Positions 34,563-43,370 of a DNA stretch of 64,000 nt are shown here, one piece after another. The DNA comes from Nocardia sp. NBC_01327. GTDB taxonomy: Bacteria > Actinomycetota > Actinomycetes > Mycobacteriales > Mycobacteriaceae. The stretch lies in assembly GCF_035958815.1 (NCBI RefSeq), contig NZ_CP108383.1, forward strand, positions 8,866,001-8,930,000. The letters are read 5' to 3'. The position numbers and the translations under genes are program-made. The notes under the pieces are model-generated. The model saw only the letters and a list, made by a program, of their open reading frames with translations, did no database searches and had not been told where the DNA came from. The number at the start of each line of letters is the position of its first letter. The stretch's first letter is position 1.

Positions 34563-34796
34563 ATGAAGGGTGATCGCGTGGAGATCGTCGTCGATATGGG
34601 CGGCGAGTCTCGAAATTACGAAGTGACGGCCAGCCGAGCCGGGCGGCGCGTCGAGGTGCGCATAGCGCGCGGGGTGGTGGAGGTCAGTGAAGTGACCAGG
34701 ACCGGGACGACGGTTCGCACCGCACGATTCATGGCCGGAAAGGTATTGGCGCTGGTCGAGCATCCAGCCGAGAACGGAGCGCTGCCCGGGGAGTGA
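34563..34796 (+). CDS. Small hypothetical protein
   Basis: A 77-residue protein beginning MKGDRVEIVVDMGGESRNYE. It is predicted mostly beta-strand, with alternating charged and hydrophobic residues and no cysteine or signal peptide. AGGAG lies about 9 bases before the ATG. It follows the TetR gene by 55 bases that include CCTCGC/GCGAGG arms. I do not recognise a family. Confidence 0.65.
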   Translation: MKGDRVEIVVDMGGESRNYEVTASRAGRRVEVRIARGVVEVSEVTRTGTTVRTARFMAGKVLALVEHPAENGALPGE

Positions 34797-34886
34797 TGCC
34801 CGGGTTGCCGTACCGGCGCGGTCGGGGCATCCTCGGAGGTGCCCGACTTCACCCGGTCACACCGATACGGCGGAGAGGAGCATCCG

Positions 34887-35150
34887 ATGACCGAACGCAT
34901 CGACGCGGTACCCGAGGCCGACTATGTCGAGCAGCACACCGCGGCTTTTCCGAGCGATTCCGCGGATCCGGAGCCTTATCCCGACAGGGACGCAAGCGCG
35001 GACCTGCTGGACTCGGATTCCGAGATCACCCAGCCACCCTCCGGGGACAGCGGCTGGACGGCCGACGAGGCGGATCTCATCGAACAATCGATACCGGTCC
35101 CGCTGGGCGAGGAGTACGACGCCTCCGGCAGCTCCGACACCGAATACTGA
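34887..35150 (+). CDS. Small acidic hypothetical protein
   Basis: An 87-residue, very acidic protein (MTERIDAVPEADYVEQHTAA at the start). It is likely disordered, with the segment ADEADLIEQSIPVPLGEEYD near the end, a pattern seen in short conserved actinobacterial proteins of unknown role. A very strong ribosome site (GGAGAGGAG) precedes the ATG. It is convergent with menD, with 43 bases between. Confidence 0.72.
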   Translation: MTERIDAVPEADYVEQHTAAFPSDSADPEPYPDRDASADLLDSDSEITQPPSGDSGWTADEADLIEQSIPVPLGEEYDASGSSDTEY

Positions 35151-35193
35151 CGGCGAGTGATCGGGGCGGCGGCCGATGCCGCCGCCCCGATGC

Positions 35194-36828
35194 TCACTTC
35201 GAAATGCCCGCGCGCACGGTGGCGTGCAGTTCGCGCAGGCTGGACCGCTCGGTCGCGACCTCCAGCACTCGAATGCCGTGTGCGTGACCGGTCAGCGCCA
35301 CCGCCAATTCCGCCGGATCGACCTGCCGGTGCGGCACCCGATAGGCGGCGCACAACGCGGCCAGATCCATACCGTGCGGAGTGCCGAACACCCGCTCGAA
35401 GACGCCCGCGTACTGCGGATCGCCCTGTTCGAGCAGTTCGAAGATACCGCCGCCGTCGTCATTGGCGACCACGATGGTGAGGTCTTCGGGCCGCGGTTCG
35501 CCCGGGCCGATGAGCAGTCCGGACGCATCGTGCAGGAAGGTCAGATCACCCATGAGCGCGACGGTCCGCCCCGAATGGGTCAGTGCCGCACCGACTGCCG
35601 CCGACACGGTGCCGTCGATACCGGCCACCCCGCGATTGGAGAGCACCCGGATGCCGGGCCGCGGCTGGGAGACCAGGGCCGCGTCGCGCACCGGATTCGA
35701 CGCGCCCAGCAGCAATTGATCGCCGTCGTGCAGCGCGTTCATCACCACTTCGGCCACATGCAGACCGGTCGGCTTGGGGTGTGCGTCCAGCTCCGCGCGC
35801 ACCACCGCGATCGCCTTCTCGTTCAGGTCGCGGCACTGCTCGAGCCATTCGGCGCGCGGACTGCCGTGCGTGACGGCCCGGGTGCCGGTGCCCACCACAT
35901 TCCCGGACACATCGGGCCAGCGCGGCCCGGTGGTCAGCGCGTACACCACGACCTCGGGATCGGCGAGCACCTGCGACACCTGCCGATGCAGGGTGGGCCG
36001 GCCGGTGATGATGGCCTGCTTCGGCCGGAGCAGGCCGAGTGCGAGCGGATGCAATGCGGGCCCGTGCTGCGGCGCGGTCGGTTCGGCGACGGTCGGCAGA
36101 TCCGCGAGTTCCGGCCGGCGCCCCGCACCGTGCCCGGAGATGACCACGGTATCGGCGGTGAGATCGATATCGAGCGGTACGTCCAGGGTCGCGTATTGCG
36201 TTGCGGTCCAAGGGGCGTCATCGGCGCGCCCGACCGGCAGCAGCTCGCCGGCGGCCATATCGGGGACCAGCGGTTCGCGCAGCGGAATGTCGAAGTGCAC
36301 GGGCCCGGCATTGCCGGAGCGGGTGCCGCGGGCGGCGGCCAGCACGCGGCAGACGGCCGAACGCCACACGCTGTTCTGCTTGCCGTACTGCTCCGAACCG
36401 TTTTCGGTCTCGGCCAGGCCCAGGCTGACGGTGGCGCGCACCTGGCTGCCGAAGAGACCGAGCTGCTCCACGGTCTGATTGGCGCCGGTGCCGAGCATTT
36501 CGTAGGGCCGGTTGGCGCTGAGCACGATGAGCGGCAGTCGCGCGTAGTTGGCCTCGAGCACGGCCGGGCCGAGATTGGCGACGGCGGTGCCGGAGGTCAT
36601 GACGACGGGAACGGGGCGTCCGCTCGCCGCGGTCAGGCCGATGGCGAGGAAGCCGGCGCTGCGTTCGTCGATGCGCATGTGCAGGCGCAGCCGCCCGGCG
36701 GCATCGGCGGCCTGTAATGCGAAGGCCAGTGGTGCGTTTCGCGATCCCGGGCACAGGACCACGTCTCGCACTCCGCCGCGCGCGAGCTCGTCGACGACGA
36801 CCTGCGCCTGTGCTGTCGAAGGATTCAC
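35194..36828 (-). CDS. menD: 2-succinyl-5-enolpyruvyl-6-hydroxy-3-cyclohexene-1-carboxylate synthase
   Basis: A 544-residue thiamine-diphosphate enzyme that joins isochorismate and 2-oxoglutarate in menaquinone synthesis. It has the MenD start MNPSTAQAQVVVDELARGGV, VVLCPGSRNAPLAFAL, and the substrate patch HMRIDERSAGFLAIGL. The ThDP-binding part is in ALMGDLTFLHDASGLLIGPG with VVANDDGGGIFELLEQ. Length is normal. It is divergent from the siderophore-interacting gene. Confidence 0.96.
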   Translation of the reverse strand: MNPSTAQAQVVVDELARGGVRDVVLCPGSRNAPLAFALQAADAAGRLRLHMRIDERSAGFLAIGLTAASGRPVPVVMTSGTAVANLGPAVLEANYARLPLIVLSANRPYEMLGTGANQTVEQLGLFGSQVRATVSLGLAETENGSEQYGKQNSVWRSAVCRVLAAARGTRSGNAGPVHFDIPLREPLVPDMAAGELLPVGRADDAPWTATQYATLDVPLDIDLTADTVVISGHGAGRRPELADLPTVAEPTAPQHGPALHPLALGLLRPKQAIITGRPTLHRQVSQVLADPEVVVYALTTGPRWPDVSGNVVGTGTRAVTHGSPRAEWLEQCRDLNEKAIAVVRAELDAHPKPTGLHVAEVVMNALHDGDQLLLGASNPVRDAALVSQPRPGIRVLSNRGVAGIDGTVSAAVGAALTHSGRTVALMGDLTFLHDASGLLIGPGEPRPEDLTIVVANDDGGGIFELLEQGDPQYAGVFERVFGTPHGMDLAALCAAYRVPHRQVDPAELAVALTGHAHGIRVLEVATERSSLRELHATVRAGISK

Positions 36829-36894
36829 CCTCTCAGCCTCTCAGACAGTCGCTCATCACGCTGCGTCAGCCCGCTCACACCTGGTCTTATATAC

Positions 36895-36913
36895 TTAGGG
36901 TTTGCTAACCTAA
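36895..36913 (+). promoter_or_regulatory. IdeR/DtxR iron box
   Basis: TTAGGGTTTGCTAACCTAA matches the 19-base IdeR/DtxR consensus TTAGGTTAGSCTAACCTAA at 16 of 19 positions. It ends 4 bases before the ATG of the siderophore-interacting gene and directly follows a likely -10 element (TATACT, 36890-36895), so bound IdeR with iron would cover the transcription start. It also lies in the gap shared with menD. Confidence 0.88.
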
Positions 36914-36917
36914 GCCC

Positions 36918-37745
36918 ATGTCGAAGCGCCCCAAATACGTCAAACCCGAACACCGCGAAATCCTCACCGCGGAGGTACTGGCGAGCAAACGAATCAGCCC
37001 GAACTTCCAGCGTGTCACCCTCGGCGGCGACGGGCTCGCGGGCTTCACCGCCATGGGCTGGGACCAGTGGTTCCGGCTTTTCCTGCCGGGTCGCGACAAC
37101 AGCCTGCGCCTGCCCACCTCCACCAGCAGCCTGGGCTGGTACGCGCAGTACCTCATGATGGGCAAGGAACACCGGCCGCTAGTGCGCAACTACACCGTGC
37201 GCGACTATCGCGCCGCCGGGTTCGGCGAATTCGGCAGCACCGCCGAGATCGATATCGACTTCTTCGTCCACGGTGACGACAGTCCGGCCGCCACCTGGTC
37301 CAACAGCACCACGCCCGGCGACAAGGCCGGAATGCTGGATGAGGGCATCACCTACCAGGCCCCGGATCACACCGACTGGTCTCTTCTGGTGGGTGACGAG
37401 AGCGCGCTGCCCGGCATCGCGGGCATTCTGCGCTCGGCGCCGCGCGGCCTGAAAGGCGCGGCGTACGTGGAGATCTCACACGCCGACGACGCCCAGGAGC
37501 TGGGCGAACCCGAAGGGGTGCGGGTGAACTGGCTGGTCCGCACGGACCCGCACGCCGAGGTCGGCACCTTGGCCGCGGAGGCGGTGCGGGCGGCGGAACT
37601 GCCCGCCAAGGGCGTCTACGCCTTCATCGCGGGCGAGCAGAAGCTGTGCGCCGGAGTCCGGCGATATCTGGCCCAGGACCGCGAAATCCCCAAGGCGGAC
37701 ATCACTTTCACCGGTTACTGGCGAGTAGGCAAGGCGGCGGGCTGA
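36918..37745 (+). CDS. Siderophore-interacting protein (FAD-dependent ferric reductase)
   Basis: A 275-residue SIP/ViuB family flavoprotein that reduces ferric siderophores in the cytoplasm to release iron. The FAD motif is RNYTVRDYR (Arg90, Tyr92, Thr93), followed by the NAD(P)-binding half with SLLVGDESALPGIAGILRSA and the closing VYAFIAGEQKLCAGVRRYL. An IdeR box lies against its start codon, so it should be repressed when iron is plentiful. With so little room upstream the mRNA is probably leaderless or nearly so. Confidence 0.94.
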   Translation: MSKRPKYVKPEHREILTAEVLASKRISPNFQRVTLGGDGLAGFTAMGWDQWFRLFLPGRDNSLRLPTSTSSLGWYAQYLMMGKEHRPLVRNYTVRDYRAAGFGEFGSTAEIDIDFFVHGDDSPAATWSNSTTPGDKAGMLDEGITYQAPDHTDWSLLVGDESALPGIAGILRSAPRGLKGAAYVEISHADDAQELGEPEGVRVNWLVRTDPHAEVGTLAAEAVRAAELPAKGVYAFIAGEQKLCAGVRRYLAQDREIPKADITFTGYWRVGKAAG

Positions 37746-37827
37746 ATTCGGGCCGCGGATGCCGAATTCGAGCCGACCGCGAATACCGTGTTCGCGGCCC
37801 TGTCAGGGCCGCGAACCGGTCATTTGA

Positions 37828-38274
37828 TTAACCAGCGTGACGCTGGATGAGCGCACCGACACGCGGAAGCGCCTCGGCGACATGCTTCTTCGCCGAGTTA
37901 CGCATCGAGTTGTAGACCTTGGTCAGCGCGGGACGCGACGACGCGGCAGCGCGCTCGTCGGTCACCGAGAGCAGTGCCTCGGAGACCTCGTCCTGCTTGG
38001 AGACCAGCAGGTCTGCGAACGACCCGGCGCCGGAAGCCTGGTACTGCGACCAGAACGGCTCGAGCTGCGCGACAAAACGGGGAATGAAGGATTCGAGGGC
38101 ATCGCCGACAATTGTCGGGCTGACCTTCTTGACCGCGGCGTAGCCGCCCTTCACAGCGAGACCCGACGCGCCGCCCTTGTCCGACACCTCAGCATCCAGA
38201 ACCTCTTTGGCGTCGACCAGGAAGGCCGGACGCTTGGCGTCATCGAGCAGGGATTCAGACAGTGCTGCAACCAC
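37828..38274 (-). CDS. DUF6918 family protein
   Basis: A 148-residue helical protein (LSESLLDDAKRPAFLVDAKE, KKVSPTIVGDALESFIPRFV) matching a conserved actinobacterial family annotated DUF6918, of unknown function. It lacks a signal peptide and cysteines. It starts with GTG; GGAGG is 9 bases upstream. It is divergent from menB with a copy of the dispersed repeat in the gap. Confidence 0.82.
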   Translation of the reverse strand: MVAALSESLLDDAKRPAFLVDAKEVLDAEVSDKGGASGLAVKGGYAAVKKVSPTIVGDALESFIPRFVAQLEPFWSQYQASGAGSFADLLVSKQDEVSEALLSVTDERAAASSRPALTKVYNSMRNSAKKHVAEALPRVGALIQRHAG

Positions 38275-38423
38275 TTTCAGGTTCCTCCGGATAGTTTTTC
38301 GATGAACGAGCGCATGGAACTATACGCACCGGCTTCTCGCCGCACACGAGGCCGATCCAGCTCGACTGCCAAAGCAGCAACTGCACTGTAAAGCCTCCGC
38401 AATCGATTGGCAGCGTTACGGAT

Positions 38424-38560
38424 CCGCCTCTCCGATACTTCAAGCGACCACTTGGGAGCCCCACCGGTTGGCGTCGCGCGCTTGCGGTTACCTACCCGAG
38501 CAAGTTTCGGACGTACCCCAGGAGTTACCCCCGGCGGCACGAAATCAGTTGTCACCTCGC
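38424..38560 (+). repeat. Dispersed intergenic repeat, copy 3
   Basis: It starts with CCGCCTCTCCGATACTTC, contains GGTTGGCGTCGCGCG, and ends with GGACGTACCCCAGGAGTTAC and CACGAAATCAGTTGTCACC; the last 19 bases are identical to copy 1. The hairpin of copies 1 and 4 is degraded here. It fills the gap between the DUF6918 gene and menB and ends about 34 bases before the menB start. The whole gap 38275-38593 holds no other clear feature. Confidence 0.8.
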
Positions 38561-38593
38561 ATACGACCTAGAGCAAGCGACTATGTTTTTTTC

Positions 38594-39487
38594 GTGACTT
38601 TCAACGAAGCGCTGTGGCAGCCCGTCCCGGGGTTCAAGGACCTGACCGACATCACGTATCACCGGCATGTCGAGCAGGGCACCGTTCGAATCGCCTTCGA
38701 CCGGCCCGAGGTGCGCAATGCGTTCCGGCCGCACACCGTCGACGAGCTGTACCGGGCGCTCGACCACGCCCGTATGACCTCCGATGTGGGTGCGGTGCTG
38801 CTCACCGGCAACGGGCCGAGCGCCAAGGACGGCGGCTGGGCCTTCTGCTCCGGCGGGGATCAGCGCATTCGCGGGCGCAACGGGTATCAGTACGCCGAGG
38901 GCGAGACCGCGGACACCGTGGATCCGGCCCGGGCCGGACGCCTGCACATCCTCGAGGTGCAGCGGCTCATCCGCTTCATGCCCAAGGTCGTCATCGCGCT
39001 GGTCAACGGGTGGGCGGCGGGCGGCGGGCACAGCCTGCACGTCACCTGCGATCTCACCCTGGCCAGCCGTGAGCACGCCCGGTTCAAGCAGACCGATGCC
39101 GATGTGGGCAGCTTCGACGGCGGCTACGGCAGCGCCTACCTCGCGAAGATGGTGGGGCAGAAGCGCGCCCGCGAGATCTTCTTCCTGGGCCGGCCGTACA
39201 CGGCCGAGGAGATGCACAAGATGGGCGCGGTCAACGAGGTCGTCGATCATGCCGAACTGGAGAATGTGGCGCTGGAGTGGACCGCGGAAATCCTCGGCAA
39301 GTCGCCGCAGGCGATTCGCATGCTCAAGTACGCGTTCAACCTCAGCGATGACGGACTGGTCGGCCAGCAGCTGTTCGCCGGTGAGGCCACCCGCCTGGCC
39401 TACATGACCGATGAGGCCGTCGAAGGCCGCGACTCCTTCCTGGAGAAGCGCGCCCCGGACTGGGCGCCGTACCCGTACTACTTCTGA
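38594..39487 (+). CDS. menB: 1,4-dihydroxy-2-naphthoyl-CoA synthase
   Basis: A 297-residue crotonase-fold enzyme that closes the naphthoquinone ring in menaquinone synthesis. Typical segments are RPEVRNAFRPHTVDELYRAL, WAFCSGGDQRIRGRNGYQYA, LVNGWAAGGGHSLHVTCDLT and the ending KRAPDWAPYPYYF. The GTG at 38594 gives the usual start region (NEALWQPVPGF); its ribosome site is weak (a T-run precedes it), so a leaderless mRNA is possible. A copy of the dispersed repeat lies just upstream. Confidence 0.95.
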   Translation: MTFNEALWQPVPGFKDLTDITYHRHVEQGTVRIAFDRPEVRNAFRPHTVDELYRALDHARMTSDVGAVLLTGNGPSAKDGGWAFCSGGDQRIRGRNGYQYAEGETADTVDPARAGRLHILEVQRLIRFMPKVVIALVNGWAAGGGHSLHVTCDLTLASREHARFKQTDADVGSFDGGYGSAYLAKMVGQKRAREIFFLGRPYTAEEMHKMGAVNEVVDHAELENVALEWTAEILGKSPQAIRMLKYAFNLSDDGLVGQQLFAGEATRLAYMTDEAVEGRDSFLEKRAPDWAPYPYYF

Positions 39488-39566
39488 AAACCCGAGGCCC
39501 CCACTCGCGAACGGGCACGATGGTGTTCCCCGCCGAGGTGCGGGGAGCGAAGCGGAGGCAGTGGAC

Positions 39567-39962
39567 ATGGAGATTCTCAGCAGTCGGTTGATCCTGCGGC
39601 CGGTGGATTACCAGCGCACGCTGGAGTTCTACCGGGATACGCTCGACCTGGCGATTGCCCGGGAGTATCCGGGCGGCACGGTGTTCTTCGCGGGGCAGTC
39701 GCTCATCGAGGTCGCGGGACACGGGCGCGGTGACGATGCGCCGGTGGGATTCGGGGGCGCGATCTGGCTGCAGGTGCGCGATTGCGGGGCGGCGTCGGTC
39801 CAATTGGCACTGTCGGGGGTGCCGATCGACAAGAAGCCGGAGCTGCAGCCGTGGGGGTTGATCGAGATGTGGGTGCGCGATCCGGACGGGGTGCCGATCG
39901 TGCTGGTCGAGGTGCCCGAGGATCATCCGATACGGCGGGACAGTCGTTCGCGGCCGAAATGA
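39567..39962 (+). CDS. VOC family protein
   Basis: A 131-residue protein of the vicinal oxygen chelate fold with two related halves (LILRPVDYQRTLEFYRDTLD and IWLQVRDCGAASVQLALSG) and the frequent ending WVRDPDGVPIVLVEVP, where the glutamate may bind metal. It is in the same position as Rv0546c between menB and pitA in M. tuberculosis. The ATG at 39567 has GGAGG 8 bases upstream. Substrate unknown. Confidence 0.9.
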   Translation: MEILSSRLILRPVDYQRTLEFYRDTLDLAIAREYPGGTVFFAGQSLIEVAGHGRGDDAPVGFGGAIWLQVRDCGAASVQLALSGVPIDKKPELQPWGLIEMWVRDPDGVPIVLVEVPEDHPIRRDSRSRPK

Positions 39963-40111
39963 TCGACACGCCACACCTTTCGGATCGGTGACACGCCGTG
40001 TACGGGTGTGTCGCTCACCATGCGCGCAACCCTTAGCACGTATGTAGCTGTGATCTTTTTCCGGGGGCGTCGGTTAACGCGGCGTTCACCGGATAGCGCA
40101 AACTGGACGCC

Positions 40112-41308
40112 GTGTCTGCCGAACTGCTCGTTCTGCTGATCGTTGTTCTCACAGCCTTGGCATTCGACTTCACCAACGGATTCCACGACACCGCGAACGC
40201 GATGGCGACCTCGATCGCGACCGGTGCGCTCCCGCCGCGTACTGCGGTACTTCTCTCCGGAGCGCTCAATCTGGTCGGTGCTTTCCTCAGCGTCGCGGTG
40301 GCCGCGACGGTCGCCGAGGGCATTGTCGACCTCTCCGAGGTGAGCGGTCCGGCACTGCTCGATATCGTCTTCGCCGGTCTGGTCGGCGGCATCCTGTGGA
40401 ATCTGTTCACCTGGCTGCTGGGTTTGCCGTCGAGTTCCTCGCACGCGCTTTTCGGCGGGCTGATCGGCGCGACGATCGCGGCGCTCGGCTGGGACGGGGT
40501 GATCTGGTGCGCCGGCAACAAAGGTGTGCTGGCCAAGATCATCATCCCGGCGCTGGCCGCTCCCGTGGTCGCGGCGCTGGTCGCGGCGCTCGGCTCGTGG
40601 GCGGTGTATCGCATCACCCGCGGCAGCAACGAGAAGTCGGTGAATCGCGGATTCCGGTGGGGGCAGATCGGTTCCGCCTCACTGGTGTCGCTGGCCCACG
40701 GCACCAATGACGCGCAGAAGACCATGGGCATCATCTTCCTGGCGCTCATCGCGCACGGCTCCGCCAAGGCCAGCGATCCCCTGCCGCTGTGGGTGATCGT
40801 GTCCTGCGCGGTCGCCATCGCCGCGGGCACCTGCCTGGGCGGCTGGCGCATCATCCGCACCCTCGGCAAGGGTCTGGTCGATATCGCGCCGCCGCAGGGC
40901 TTCGCGGCCGAATCCACCAGTGCGGCGATCATTCTCACCTCGGCTCATTTCGGCCTGCCGCTGTCCACCACGCAGACCGTGACCGGGTCCATCCTGGGCT
41001 CCGGCCTCGGCAGGCCCGGCGCGGAGGTGCGCTGGGGCGTGCTGGGGCGCATGGTGGTGGCCTGGGTGCTCACGCTGCCGCTGGCCGGTGTGGTCGGCGC
41101 GCTCTGCTGGTGGCTGCTGCACGGCATCGGCGGAACCGCGGGTGTGCTGGTGGTATTCGCGCTGCTGATCGTGGTGGCCGGGGCAATCTGGATGCGCTCC
41201 AGGCAGACTGCCGTGAACTCGCACAATGTGAACGACGACTGGCAGGGCGAGACCGCCGTGGACGCACCGGCCCGCACCGATCACCACGCCGGCAACGGCA
41301 TCGGATAG
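40112..41308 (+). CDS. pitA: Inorganic phosphate transporter, Pit family
   Basis: A 398-residue low-affinity phosphate/proton symporter. Both Pit signatures are present: ALAFDFTNGFHDTANAMATS near the start and LAHGTNDAQKTMGIIFLALI in the middle, in a protein with about ten helices. It starts with GTG. A small membrane protein and a DUF3349 gene follow closely, as in the pitA region of M. tuberculosis. Confidence 0.95.
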   Translation: MSAELLVLLIVVLTALAFDFTNGFHDTANAMATSIATGALPPRTAVLLSGALNLVGAFLSVAVAATVAEGIVDLSEVSGPALLDIVFAGLVGGILWNLFTWLLGLPSSSSHALFGGLIGATIAALGWDGVIWCAGNKGVLAKIIIPALAAPVVAALVAALGSWAVYRITRGSNEKSVNRGFRWGQIGSASLVSLAHGTNDAQKTMGIIFLALIAHGSAKASDPLPLWVIVSCAVAIAAGTCLGGWRIIRTLGKGLVDIAPPQGFAAESTSAAIILTSAHFGLPLSTTQTVTGSILGSGLGRPGAEVRWGVLGRMVVAWVLTLPLAGVVGALCWWLLHGIGGTAGVLVVFALLIVVAGAIWMRSRQTAVNSHNVNDDWQGETAVDAPARTDHHAGNGIG

Positions 41309-41320
41309 GAGAGCGACGCG

Positions 41321-41590
41321 ATGCATACCTTCCTGTCCAATCTGACCGACCTGTGGCGGGTCACCGTGGCCGCCTTGGTGTTCGGCGCCGGACTGCCCAT
41401 CGTCTTCGCGCTGGGCATCCGCTACCGCGCACAACTCGACGACGGCGCCACCGGATCCACCCGGACCGTGGCACTCACGGTCTCCACAGTCTGTTTCGCC
41501 GTGGTCATGATCGCGGTGGTCGCCGGTGTGCTGTTCATCGCACGCGGCTTCCTCGCCACCCGACTCGGAATTCATCTGCTCGGCGCCTGA
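41321..41590 (+). CDS. Small membrane protein next to pitA
   Basis: An 89-residue protein with two helices, at about 14-34 (VTVAALVFGAGLPIVFALGI) and 50-76 (ALTVSTVCFAVVMIAVVAGV), and a polar loop. It begins 12 bases after pitA and equals Rv0544c by position. It may assist PitA; function is unknown. Confidence 0.85.
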   Translation: MHTFLSNLTDLWRVTVAALVFGAGLPIVFALGIRYRAQLDDGATGSTRTVALTVSTVCFAVVMIAVVAGVLFIARGFLATRLGIHLLGA

Positions 41591-41615
41591 CGCCGCCGGA
41601 TCGAAAGGCATGCTG

Positions 41616-41969
41616 GTGAGCACCCCCGAACCGCCGAACACCGACCCCACCCCCGCGCCGCAGCAGCGTTCCAATGTGCTGCAGAAGGTCCTGGACTGGC
41701 TCAAAGCCGGTTATCCACAGGGCATTCCGCAGTCCGATTACGTGGCGCTGCTGGCGGTGCTGCATCGCCGGCTCACCGACTACGAGGTGCATCTCGTGGT
41801 CGAGGATCTGGTGAGCGAGCGGGTGGCCACCGGAGAGATCGCACTCGCCGATATCGAGGCCGCCATCGCCCGAGTTGCCAAGGAGCAACCCGGCGAGGAC
41901 GATATCGCTCGAGTGGCCTCCCGGCTGGCAGCCGGTGGATGGCCGCTGGCGACACCGACGTCCGACTGA
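41616..41969 (+). CDS. DUF3349 domain protein
   Basis: A 117-residue protein with a disordered proline-rich start and a helical DUF3349 domain (VLDWLKAGYPQGIPQSDYVA, LLAVLHRRLTDYEVHLVVED). The M. tuberculosis equivalent is Rv0543c, known only as a structure. I chose the GTG at 41616 because AAAGG lies 7 bases before it; an ATG at 41610 is too close to that site. It is 25 bases after the small membrane gene. Confidence 0.87.
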   Translation: MSTPEPPNTDPTPAPQQRSNVLQKVLDWLKAGYPQGIPQSDYVALLAVLHRRLTDYEVHLVVEDLVSERVATGEIALADIEAAIARVAKEQPGEDDIARVASRLAAGGWPLATPTSD

Positions 41970-42050
41970 CAGCTCGACCGACCCCCATCGAACCCCGGCG
42001 GCGGACCCCCTAGGTGCGCAACCACCCCACGAGATGACACGATCGCGAAC

Positions 42051-43214
42051 GTGAGCAATACCCTCCGCATTCTTCCCATGCCCACCGGCGCATCGGTAGG
42101 CGAAGTATTGCCGCATCTGCGCGAAGCCCTGGAAGGCACGGGGCCGACGTGGCTGCCGGTACCCACGGCCGATCGCCGCGAGGCGCAACGACTCAGCAGC
42201 AATCTGCGCCCCGGCGAAGAGATCGACGACGATGTGGCGCTGGTGGTCACCACCTCCGGCACCACCGGAATACCCAAGGGCGCCATGCTCTCCGCCTCGG
42301 CGTTGCGGGCCAGCGGGGACGCCACCCACGAGCGCCTCGGCGGACCGGGCCAGTGGCTGCTGGCGCTGCCCACCCATCACATCGCAGGCATCCAGGTGCT
42401 ACTGCGCAGCATCCTTTCAGGTACCGAACCGGCCGTGCTCGATGTCACGGACGGATTCCTGCCCGAGGGACTGCCCGGCGCGATCGCGGGTATGCGCGGG
42501 CCGCGGCGGTACACCTCGCTGGTGCCCACACAGCTCATCAAGGCCCTCGACGAGCCCGCGGCGGCCGCGGCCCTCGCCGAGCTCGACGCGGTGCTCATCG
42601 GCGGCGCCGCCACCCCGAAGCCGGTGCTGGAGCGTGCTCGCGCCGCGGGCATCACGGTGTTCCGCACCTACGGCATGAGCGAAACCTGCGGCGGCTGCGT
42701 CTACGAGGGCATTCCGCTCAGTGGTACCGAGGTGCGCATCGAGGACGGCCGGGTACTGCTCGGCGGGGCCATGCTCGCGAAGGGCTACCGCAATCAGCCC
42801 GAGCATCCGGCCTTCGCCGAACCCGGCTGGTTCCGCACCGAGGACGCGGGCACCTTCGAGAACGGCGTGCTGAATATCTCCGGCCGCCTGGACGAGGCCA
42901 TCATGACCGGCGGCCTGCTGGTACTCCCCCAGGTGGTCGAGGCCGTCCTCATCACGCACCCCGCCATTTCCGAATGCGTCGTGCTGGGCCTGCCCGACGC
43001 CCGTCTCGGCCAGCGCGTGGTCACCGCCATCGTCACCGCCCCCGGCGCCACCGCCCCCACCCTCGACGAACTCCGCGAACACGTGGTCGCCGAACTCGAC
43101 GCCATCGCCGCCCCCCGCGAACTGGCTGTCCTGCAAGAACTCCCACTCCGCGGCCCCGGCAAGCCCGACCGCGCCAAACTCCGCGAACTCCTCCTCACCA
43201 CCTCCCCCAACTGA
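42051..43214 (+). CDS. menE: o-succinylbenzoate--CoA ligase
   Basis: A 387-residue adenylate-forming enzyme that activates o-succinylbenzoate with CoA in menaquinone synthesis. The AMP motif is TSGTTGIPKG (68-77), followed by FRTYGMSETCGGCVYEG and the hinge region GRLDEAIMTGGLLVLPQVVE. The C-terminal lysine is in LRGPGKPDRAKLRE. It is shorter than the usual acyl-CoA ligases, as in mycobacterial MenE. The start is GTG. Confidence 0.95.
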   Translation: MSNTLRILPMPTGASVGEVLPHLREALEGTGPTWLPVPTADRREAQRLSSNLRPGEEIDDDVALVVTTSGTTGIPKGAMLSASALRASGDATHERLGGPGQWLLALPTHHIAGIQVLLRSILSGTEPAVLDVTDGFLPEGLPGAIAGMRGPRRYTSLVPTQLIKALDEPAAAAALAELDAVLIGGAATPKPVLERARAAGITVFRTYGMSETCGGCVYEGIPLSGTEVRIEDGRVLLGGAMLAKGYRNQPEHPAFAEPGWFRTEDAGTFENGVLNISGRLDEAIMTGGLLVLPQVVEAVLITHPAISECVVLGLPDARLGQRVVTAIVTAPGATAPTLDELREHVVAELDAIAAPRELAVLQELPLRGPGKPDRAKLRELLLTTSPN

Positions 43215-43370
43215 CCGGCCCCGCCGCCCGGGCTATCAGGCGTGCTCGGCCGTCCCCACGCCCTCGTCGATCCCGGCATGTTTTGTGGCCGGGATACACA
43301 GCAGCCGCACTGGATCCCAGCCGATGCGCACCGGACGACTGGGCGGACGGTCGATAGTGCGCGGGCCCCG

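Noticed and set aside
35157..36717. Plus-strand open frames opposite menD
   Set aside because: They are shadows of the menD reading frame; the menD protein is complete and well conserved.
38277..38555. Minus-strand open frame of 92 codons ending just before the DUF6918 gene
   Set aside because: Third-position GC is low compared with all neighbours and its N-terminal third is made of the dispersed repeat, so it is more likely non-coding; a decayed or foreign small gene cannot be fully excluded.
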